DNA of 11,220 bases, from contig LADV01000290.1 of assembly GCA_000961805.1 (NCBI GenBank), positions 1 to 11,220 of the forward strand. The letters are read 5' to 3'. Both the position numbers and the translations under genes were made by a program. Shown here in pieces: positions 6,170-11,220 of the stretch. The notes below the pieces were generated by a model, which was not told the DNA's origin, ran no database searches, and saw nothing but the letters and a program-made list of their open reading frames with translations. Origin of the DNA: Peptococcaceae bacterium BRH_c23 (GTDB lineage Bacteria > Bacillota_B > Desulfitobacteriia > Desulfitobacteriales > Desulfitobacteriaceae). Position 1 is the stretch's first letter; each line of letters starts with the position of its first letter.

Positions 6170-6358
6170 CTGAACTCACCTGCAGAAGAACTCTTTAACT
6201 TCTTCAGGGCGTCCTTTGAGTTACCCGAAAAGGCAAGCATCTTTACAACAGTAATTTGTGAAAAGTGTGGAGAAGGCGCTCCCGAGCACAAGATGCGAAT
6301 CAATGACGGCAAAAAAGTGTGCCTGGACTGCTTCAAGGACTATTCGAGAGGGTGGTAA
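6170..6358 (+). pseudogene. FmdE-family remnant: C-terminal zinc ribbon only
   Basis: The reading frame ends FTTVICEKCGEGAPEH...VCLDCFKDYSRGW, which matches the C-terminal zinc ribbon (C-x2-C...C-x2-C) of FmdE-family proteins, known from formylmethanofuran dehydrogenase operons and from bacteria where their role is unclear. Full-length members are roughly 170-200 residues and start with a domain carrying HGHxCPG; that domain is absent. The frame can be opened at ATG 6140, but that codon lies inside the predicted terminator stem and has no ribosome site. The real ribosome site, AAAAAGGGGG (6158-6167), is followed by CTG and no ATG. I infer an internal deletion that joined the promoter, leader and ribosome site to the 3' end of the gene. 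A mini zinc-ribbon protein starting at a non-standard codon is possible but less likely. Confidence 0.6.
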
Positions 6359-6362
6359 AGAG

Positions 6363-6554
6363 ATGGATAAGAAAATGGACGAACATCTGCCGGAGGAAAG
6401 GAGTGTTAAACTCATAGCAGCACCTATTACTTCAACACCCGTATTAAAAGGTAAGGATTTGGTGAACTTGGTTAAGGATATAAATAAACCTGATACAAAC
6501 AAAGACCGTAGACAAAAAGCGTTAAAAGCCCTACAGATTGTTACGAAAGGGTAG
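6363..6554 (+). CDS. Small protein of unknown function downstream of the fmdE remnant
   Basis: A 63-residue ORF beginning MDKKMDEHLP, 4 nt after the fmdE stop and preceded by AGAGGGTGG (6347-6355). I chose ATG 6363 because upstream in-frame sequence only shadows the fmdE frame. The product is hydrophilic and lysine-rich, with PVLKGKDLVNLVKDINKP in the middle and a basic helix-like tail (DRRQKALKALQIVTKG). There is no membrane span, signal peptide or cysteine. I do not recognise a family. The tight spacing suggests it was the second gene of the fmdE transcription unit and may be intact although its partner is broken. Confidence 0.55.
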   Translation: MDKKMDEHLPEERSVKLIAAPITSTPVLKGKDLVNLVKDINKPDTNKDRRQKALKALQIVTKG

Positions 6555-6568
6555 TTTCTATACATGTT

Positions 6569-6912
6569 TTATCGTGAAGATGAATTCGAAGATATATTAC
6601 AGGCGGTAGTTCTTGTTCCATACTCCCCGGGATATAAACTCGGGGATTTTGATTGTGGGATCGAAGATCGCCTCCCATCAACGATATACCCGTGAGCAAT
6701 ACAATTTACTTGTATATTTGAGGGCCCAAGTTCTTTCGCCAATGCCTTGGTTAGACCAATGATACCTGCTTTAGCAGTAGAATAATGGACTTCGCAGGAA
6801 GCCCCTACCATTCCCCATATGGAAGAAATATGAATGATTTTTCCTTTCTTTTGAGGAATCATATATTTCAAAACTTCTTGCATACAGATAAAAACGCTTT
6901 TCAAATTAATTG
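6569..6912 (-). pseudogene. Short-chain dehydrogenase/reductase (FabG-like) fragment
   Basis: Translation gives NLKSVFICMQEVLKYM, GKIIHISSIWGMVG, the catalytic YSTAK (Tyr-x3-Lys) and GLTKALAKELGPSNIQVNCIA: an internal piece of a classical SDR, close in style to 3-oxoacyl-ACP reductases. The NAD(P)-binding Rossmann start (TGxxxGIG) is missing because the fragment is fused at about 6911-6916 to unrelated sequence. After NCIA the reading jumps to HGYIVDGRR, which resembles the C-terminal VDGG of SDRs, so a second internal deletion is likely. It then runs through unrelated residues to the stop. No start codon or ribosome site is associated with the SDR part. Confidence 0.75.
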
Positions 6913-7467
6913 CCCCATCTTGTGCCTGTTCATAGCTTTCCAATGTATAGCTCCCGTCAGAGCTTTCCCCATAGGTGATGGCCGCCGGAACAATCCCCCC
7001 TCCTTCTTCCGAAAGAACATTGTCATACAAGCGGTAGCTTTGGGCATAGGTCGTCACAAAAACCTTGAGTTTGCCGTCTTCCCGATAGCTGGCAAAGATA
7101 TGGGGGGCCACAACGCAAAATCCGCTTTGCCATCCCCTATGCTTTTGAACTTCCGTCTGATAGACGAGCTGGGCAACGGGGTCATTCCCTTGATAGGCAA
7201 AGTCGGGCAAGCTGACTTCCCGGCGAATCTGAAGCCGGCTGTACCATTCCTGAGGGGATCAGGTTTCATCGCTGACATTATTTCTTACCCCCAACAATTC
7301 CTTACCAAGCCTCATTAGAATTTGCCCCCGCAATCCCTCGGCATTTCCTGCTTCAAACTGGTCTAAAAGATAGGGCAGGGCATTCTCACCCCCATATTTG
7401 ATGATACTCTCATAAGCCATTTCGTGAGCTTTAATATAATCTCCATAGCCCTGATCAATTTAGTAAC
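6913..7467 (-). pseudogene. Unrecognised protein fragment with in-frame stop, fused to the SDR piece
   Basis: On the minus strand an open frame starting just after a TAA near 7466 reads YIKAHEMAYESIIKYGG, then ALPYLLDQFEAGNAEGLRGQ, then ELLGVRNNVSDET. It meets TGA (7261-7259) and continues in the same frame as SPQEWYSRLQIRREV...PDFAYQGNDP...VTTYAQSYRLYDNVLSEEGGGIVPAAITY...SDGSYTLESYEQAQDG before the junction with the SDR fragment. Smooth coding character across the TGA indicates a point nonsense mutation rather than two genes. The style resembles the C-terminal region of clostridial membrane-anchored M56/BlaR1-type proteins, but that is a weak recollection. No start codon or ribosome site remains; the 5' end is cut near 7467. 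Confidence 0.6.
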
Positions 7468-7524
7468 CCCATAGGATAACTATTAACTGAAATTTAGAAG
7501 ACTTCGATATACCCTCTATTTAAC

Positions 7525-7565
7525 TTGATAAGTTCAATAAAATTGTTTATACTTTGTATAAACAA
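7525..7565 (+). promoter_or_regulatory. mazEF promoter and overlapping palindromic operator
   Basis: -35 TTGATA (7525-7530) and -10 TATACT (7548-7553) with exactly 17-nt spacing form a strong sigma-A promoter. A perfect inverted repeat, TTGTTTATAC (7543-7552) and GTATAAACAA (7556-7565) around TTT, covers the -10 box and the expected start point. MazE-type antitoxins, alone or with their toxin, commonly repress their own promoter by binding such palindromes, so this is the likely autoregulation site. Confidence 0.75.
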
Positions 7566-7587
7566 AATTGAAGGAAGCGGTGACACA

Positions 7588-7821
7588 ATGAAAGCAATGG
7601 CCCGAAAATGGGGAAATAGCATCGGCATAAGGATTCCTGCTTCAATGGCTAATTCAATAAAAATCAACGACGGGACCCCAATTGATGTCGAACTTGATGG
7701 AGAAAAGATTATAATCACCCGAAAAAAATATAACTTAAAAGAATTGCTCGCGCAAATTCCTGATGATTACGTGCCGGAAGAGATTGATTGGGGAGAACCA
7801 GTGGGAGGGGAGATATGGTGA
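7588..7821 (+). CDS. mazE: Antitoxin MazE
   Basis: A 77-residue AbrB/SpoVT-type antitoxin. Residues 1-47 form the swapped-hairpin DNA-binding domain with the hallmark KWGNSIGIRIP (7-17) and VELDGEKIIITRK (34-46). The acidic C-terminus EEIDWGEPVGGEIW (64-77) is the MazF-binding tail that blocks the toxin's active site. The start ATG 7588 follows AAGGAAG (7571-7577). An in-frame extension to 7525 would read through the promoter and is rejected. The stop codon overlaps the mazF start (ATGGTGA), so the pair is co-translated. Confidence 0.93.
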   Translation: MKAMARKWGNSIGIRIPASMANSIKINDGTPIDVELDGEKIIITRKKYNLKELLAQIPDDYVPEEIDWGEPVGGEIW

Positions 7822-8153
7822 GCCAGTACACGCCGGAACGCGGTGATATAGTATGGATTCAGTTAAACCCACAGGTTGGGCATGAGCAGCAAGGAACCAG
7901 ACCGGCCTTAGTTTTATCCGCAAAGGAATATAATAGCAAGACTGGGATGGGGATCTTTTGTCCGATTACAACCCGGTTGAAAGGATTCCCATTTGAAGTT
8001 AAACTTCCGGAAGAATTTGAAATCAGAGGTGTCGTTTTGGCCGATCAGATTAAGTCCCTGGACTGGAGAGGTAGAAACGCGAGTTTTATATGCAAAGTGC
8101 CGGAAGAAACGATTCAAGAGGTTATTCTTAAACTAGAAGCGATCATAAAATAA
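7815..8153 (+). CDS. mazF: mRNA interferase toxin MazF
   Basis: A 112-residue sequence-specific endoribonuclease of the MazF/PemK family that cuts mRNA and arrests growth when MazE is lost. Conserved features: RGDIVWIQLNPQVGHEQQGTRPALVLS (9-35), including Arg29, and CPITTR (49-54), including Thr52/53, which correspond to the catalytic Arg and Thr of known MazF enzymes. Further on are VVLADQIKSLDW (73-84) and a C-terminal helix. Start ATG 7815 sits within the mazE end, with GGGAGGGGAG just upstream. An upstream in-frame ATG at 7788 lies inside mazE and is not preferred. Full length, no lesion. The cleavage motif cannot be predicted here. The stop is 3 bases from the IS21 remnant frame. Confidence 0.93.
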   Translation: MVSQYTPERGDIVWIQLNPQVGHEQQGTRPALVLSAKEYNSKTGMGIFCPITTRLKGFPFEVKLPEEFEIRGVVLADQIKSLDWRGRNASFICKVPEETIQEVILKLEAIIK

Positions 8154-8156
8154 GCT

Positions 8157-8833
8157 GTGATAATAAGTCAGACCAATTCCGGAACTGTCCTTCGTGAGAA
8201 AGTGCGCAACGTTCGAATGAAGGAATGGGAGCAAGAACGTAAGGAACTCCGTGCTCTTCCATCGGTACCGTTTCAATGCTCTCGGACTCATATGGTTTCC
8301 ACAAGCCGGTTGCTCCTCTTTCAGTTTGACCGTAACTATTACTCTGTTCCAGTCGCTTACGGAAACCGAAGTCTTCGAGTGGAGGCGTTTGTTGACAGAA
8401 TTGAAGTGTATGATTCCTCGAACAGGGTCGCAGTACACGAGCGTTCCTATAGCCGTGGTGAAAAGGTGATGGAATTAGAGCATTACCTACCGATCATTAA
8501 AACGAAACCACGGGCTGCTAAGAATGCTCTGGTGGTCAGAAAGCTTCCTGACGTGTACCAAAAGCTCAGAATCCATCTCTACAATAAGAACGTTGAGGGT
8601 TACCGTGAGTTTGCGAAGATTCTTTTACTCAACCTTGAATTCAAATTTGAGGACGTTCTTTCAGCCGTAGAGGAAGGACTTAAGCAACATTCGCCCACTG
8701 GAGAATCGATACGGCAGATTCTCACCTCTCAAGTCTCAAACCAAACGATTTCAATAAAAGACCAACCTGAATCTCCGCTAGTTGACCTCAATGTCCCAGT
8801 AGACACACCTCCATCTGATGGGAGGGTTGTCTC

Positions 8834-8837
<4 letters not shown>
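8157..8837 (+). pseudogene. istA: IS21-family transposase IstA, C-terminal part only
   Basis: The frame carries the C-terminal portion of IstA: ERKELRALPSVPFQCSR, then LLLFQFDRNYYSVPVAYGNRSLRVEAF, then HERSYSRGEKVMELEHYLPIIKTKPRAAKNA. IstA proteins are about 500 residues, with an N-terminal helix-turn-helix and an rve/DDE catalytic core; both are missing, leaving about 226 residues. The first dozen or so codons of the open frame do not look like IstA, and the breakpoint probably lies around 8160-8200, right after mazF. The last ATGA (8834-8837) overlaps the istB start, the normal IS21 arrangement. Without the DDE core it cannot transpose. Confidence 0.85.
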
Positions 8838-9559
<722 letters not shown>

Positions 9560-9683
9560 TTAATTCTAGAGAAAATGAGCTAATGTTCCTGAAAAAAGAA
9601 CCGCTTTGGGGTAGACTTGACATGGGACCCTACGGGGGATGCTTCAATGGGTCGAGGGCTGTGTAAAATAATATTTAAAAAGA
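9560..9683. other. Non-coding tail of the IS21 remnant
   Basis: No gene seen. The segment should contain the right end of the IS21 element; a GGGTCGAGGGCTGTGTAAAA stretch (about 9650-9669) is a candidate terminus, but the left end is deleted, so the inverted repeat cannot be confirmed from this window. Confidence 0.3.
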
Positions 9684-9729
9684 AAAAAGGCTCGACCTAA
9701 ATCGTGAGAATTTAGGAAGAAGCCTTTTT
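9684..9729 (-). terminator. Bidirectional-looking intrinsic terminator at the end of the immunity-like gene
   Basis: Outer stem AAAAAGGCT (9684-9692) with AGCCTTTTT (9721-9729) and inner stem CCTAAAT (9696-9702) with ATTTAGG (9710-9716), separated by small internal loops. On the minus strand the stem is followed by a long U-rich run. The stop codon of the 9712-10131 gene lies inside the hairpin. It could also stop plus-strand transcripts coming from the IS remnant. Confidence 0.75.
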
Positions 9730-10131
9730 AATAATAAATACGGTATTATATGATAAACCCAGAGGATATTTCGCCAAAAATTCTTCGATTGTAATATTTT
9801 TTTGGGGATGTTTTTTCATAATTGTGACAATATCACTTCCGATGTCATATTGACCCTGAAAATTATCCAGTACTATATCAAATATAAGAGTATCATTTTT
9901 ATTAAAAAAAGCTTCAATTATTTTCTTAATTTCCGTTTCGTTGTTCGTTTTACTATCTGCATAAAATTCACAAGAGCATCCCCGAGTTATTTGATAGTAA
10001 TTCTTATTTTCGATCTTATGGTAAACCTTATTAGAAATTTCCTTAATTCGAATATTGTAATTTGTTAAGTTTTTACTAATTAAGATCTCTTCAATAGGTT
10101 CTTCAGCTATTACCGTTATAAAGTAACACAT
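9712..10131 (-). CDS. Small cytoplasmic protein of unknown function, immunity-protein-like
   Basis: A 139-residue, soluble, lysine- and isoleucine-rich protein without a signal peptide. It begins MCYFITVIAEEPIEEILI, with a GCSCEFY motif at about 51-57, and ends in KYPLGLSYNTVFIIKKASS. I do not recognise a named family; size, low GC and position directly after a toxin-tip-like ORF fit an immunity protein of a polymorphic toxin system, an inference from context. The start ATG (10131-10129) is 12 nt from AGGAGG; an out-of-frame ATG lies closer to that site (about 10139) and opens a 7-codon ORF, so translation efficiency may be modest. A strong terminator overlaps the 3' end. Base composition is more AT-rich than the left half of the window, suggesting transfer. 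Confidence 0.6.
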   Translation of the reverse strand: MCYFITVIAEEPIEEILISKNLTNYNIRIKEISNKVYHKIENKNYYQITRGCSCEFYADSKTNNETEIKKIIEAFFNKNDTLIFDIVLDNFQGQYDIGSDIVTIMKKHPQKNITIEEFLAKYPLGLSYNTVFIIKKASS

Positions 10132-10180
10132 AAATACATAAATCCTCCTATATAAATATTGGAAACTTATTATTTTGCAA

Positions 10181-10214
10181 GCTTCTACCCTTTTCCATTT
10201 GAAAGGGTAGAAGC
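10181..10214. repeat. Perfect 13-bp inverted repeat between the two minus-strand ORFs
   Basis: GCTTCTACCCTTT (10181-10193) and AAAGGGTAGAAGC (10202-10214) around an 8-nt loop. It lies after the stop of the 10249-10503 ORF and before the immunity-like gene. No U-run follows on the minus strand and only a poor one on the plus strand, so it may be a processing site, weak terminator or operator rather than a standard terminator. Confidence 0.6.
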
Positions 10215-10248
10215 ATTTGTTATTAATGTAAAAAAATCCTTTAGTAAA

Positions 10249-10503
10249 TTACTCGAACGAATGTCCACCAACTTGAACCCAGAGATAGGTACAATGCCAA
10301 TGAGGCCGATTATTCGGCATGTCATTTAAATCATGCCCAGAATGCCAAACGGGGCTACTACCAATAGAATAGTAATCAGCAACCCAATAAGCGTCTCCCG
10401 GGATAGGGGAGAAAATGTTCCCGCCGTTTCTCACTATAGATGCTGCGGAGTAAAAGTCTGTCGTTCCTCCAACTGTTATACCCCCACCAGGACCCCAATT
10501 CAA
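10249..10503 (-). pseudogene. Stranded C-terminal domain, possibly a polymorphic toxin tip
   Basis: An 84-codon frame reading NWGPGGGITVGGTTDFYSAA, then GDAYWVADYYSIGSSPVWHSGHDLNDM, ending NRPHWHCTYLWVQVGGHSFE. The first codon is TTG with no ribosome site, and an in-frame TGA lies about 7 codons upstream, so this looks like the 3' end of a longer gene whose front is lost or frameshifted. Richness in Gly, Trp and His, with HSGHD and HWHC clusters, resembles small nuclease-like C-terminal domains swapped onto secreted toxins, but I cannot name the family. An immunity-sized gene directly downstream on the same strand supports the reading. It could instead be a phage or cell-surface protein tail. 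Confidence 0.4.
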
Positions 10504-10654
10504 GAACGCTAACCAATAACGCGGTCACCTAGTTTGCGATTGTATTACATTTATGGAAACTAATGAAATATTTCTATACTTTTTGATTAGCCACATTGTC
10601 TTGGTCTCCTCAAAGAAGCTATTATAAATAACATTATCCTAGATTTCCCACTTT
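10504..10654. other. AT-rich spacer without a recognisable gene
   Basis: No coding frame, RNA gene or convincing promoter seen; it lies between the stranded ORF and the tandem 14-bp repeats and is probably debris of mobile-element turnover. Confidence 0.4.
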
Positions 10655-10691
10655 GTCCTCAGTAATTTCACCAATTGGTCCTCAGTAATTT
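10655..10691. repeat. Two direct copies of GTCCTCAGTAATTT, 23 bp apart
   Basis: Exact 14-bp copies at 10655-10668 and 10678-10691, start-to-start distance 23 bp, with the self-complementary ACCAATTGGT (10670-10679) between them and reaching into the second copy. Tandem internal repeats of this size near an end are typical of IS21-type termini, where they bind transposase, so this may be the end of another, lost insertion element. The copies do not recur next to the istA/istB remnant. Confidence 0.55.
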
Positions 10692-10870
10692 ACGACAAAT
10701 AATTACGCACTTCGATTTTATAAGTTGAAATTGGTAAATTTTGGTCCAACCCATTTTGAGCATGCATAAAGTGGAAAATATTTATTTATTAAACTCCCTG
10801 AAAAATAATTTTCTGGACTTCCACCGACCGATCTGGTACTCTAAACGGCTCTTTCTCAAATAAGATGACA
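10692..10870. other. Spacer downstream of the right-edge transposase
   Basis: AT-rich, no gene seen. It should include the 3' terminus of the transposase element at the right edge, but without the other end the inverted repeat cannot be recognised. Confidence 0.35.
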
Positions 10871-11220
10871 TCATCCGGCAAGGTCACTCATTTTTAGGAC
10901 ATTATAGGCATTTATCAGTTCAATACCAGCTCGTCCTCCACCTCTACGATGCTTCATTTTAATTCTGCTATTCATGCCTTCCGATGGCCCATTGCTAATG
11001 TCTTTATATATCAAGCTATTTTTTACAGCTTCATAATCATCAAGCAGCCCATTTGCATATTGTGCGAGCGGAGCAATTTCACAGCCTTTGTATTTAGTAA
11101 TAAAAAAGTCCAATTCAACGGTACTATAGTCATCAAACACTTTATAGCAATCGCTCAAAAAAATCACAAGAATCATAATCACTGGATACAAAGCTACTGT
11201 TTTTTCAAAAAGTTTTTTTT
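10871..11220 (-). mobile_element. DDE transposase, C-terminal part, ISL3-like (continues past right edge)
   Basis: The minus-strand frame is open from the right edge (KKLFEKTVALYPV...) and ends at TGA 10873-10871. The diagnostic end is DISNGPSEGMNSRIKMKHRRGGGRAGIEL: the SNGxxEGxNxxIKxxxR block around the last catalytic Glu of ISL3-type DDE transposases. Upstream is a helical region (DDYSTVELDFFITKYKGCEIAPLAQYANGLLDDYEAV). A TTG codon at 11191 could be mistaken for a start, but coding continues through it to the window edge. Only about 115 residues are visible, so integrity of the element cannot be judged; assignment to ISL3 rather than a related family is moderately sure. Confidence 0.7.

Noticed and set aside
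6221..6565. 114-residue minus-strand ORF
   Set aside because: Antisense shadow of the fmdE remnant and the 63-residue ORF, with no family features or ribosome site.
6621..6650. Hairpin TCCCCG/CGGGGA as terminator of the 63-residue ORF
   Set aside because: The loop is long and only TTTT broken by GA follows; too weak to call.
6564..6695. 43-codon plus-strand ORF beginning MFYREDEFED, with a DFDCGIE string like acetyltransferases
   Set aside because: It overlaps the SDR remnant, has no well-spaced ribosome site and stops shortly after the suggestive motif; at best a tiny fragment.
6785..7318. 177-residue plus-strand ORF
   Set aside because: Shadow of the two minus-strand pseudogenes, whose protein motifs (YSTAK, NLKSVF) are clear on the other strand.

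Overview
The window looks like the chromosome of a low- to mid-GC, sulfate- or metal-reducing clostridium; I would guess Desulfosporosinus/Desulfitobacterium-like Peptococcales. This rests on the style of the proteins (an ADP-forming SucCD pair, a CbiM with a PDGLE tail, the Amj flippase, an FmdE zinc ribbon), strong AGGAGG-type ribosome sites and the 'ggggacggtccttttg' type of dispersed repeat. No 16S or other definitive marker is present, so the genus is an inference.

Layout. (1) 1-1640, minus strand: the first codons of sucD, complete sucC, then a separate small tautomerase gene with its own intrinsic terminator. (2) 1816-1934: a perfect 23-bp-arm palindrome plus two degraded half copies, abutting the end of cbiO. 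(3) 1935-4930, minus strand: the cobalt/nickel energy-coupling-factor importer cbiM-cbiQ-cbiO, read from a promoter near 4900-4929 through a roughly 200-nt leader. (4) 5186-5977, plus strand: amj, an alternate lipid II flippase. (5) 6060-6560, plus strand: a promoter and structured leader in front of a truncated fmdE (zinc ribbon only) and a small unknown ORF. (6) 6569-7467, minus strand: two gene fragments fused end to end (a short-chain dehydrogenase piece and an unrecognised protein), both dead. (7) 7525-8153, plus strand: an intact mazEF toxin-antitoxin pair with an excellent promoter and palindromic operator. (8) 8157-9559, plus strand: the 3' part of an IS21-type element (5'-truncated istA, doubly lesioned istB). 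(9) 9684-10503, minus strand: a small two-ORF set that I read tentatively as a stranded toxin tip followed by an immunity-like gene. (10) 10655-11220: tandem 14-bp repeats and the 3' part of a transposase running off the right edge. The left half is orderly core genome; from about 6080 rightward it is a decaying accessory island.

The most interesting signal is a leader RNA present twice, in opposite orientations: upstream of cbiM (minus strand, about 4781-4848) and upstream of the fmdE remnant (plus strand, about 6081-6155). Each copy has two tiny hairpins of the form ACC-AUGRA-GGU, a third hairpin, then a U-run. The 5' arm of the second hairpin can pair either with its own 3' arm or with a segment directly before the U-run, and the same base changes together with both partners between the copies. 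That is the architecture of a transcription attenuator or riboswitch, and both copies sit in front of metal-related genes. I do not recognise it as a named class.
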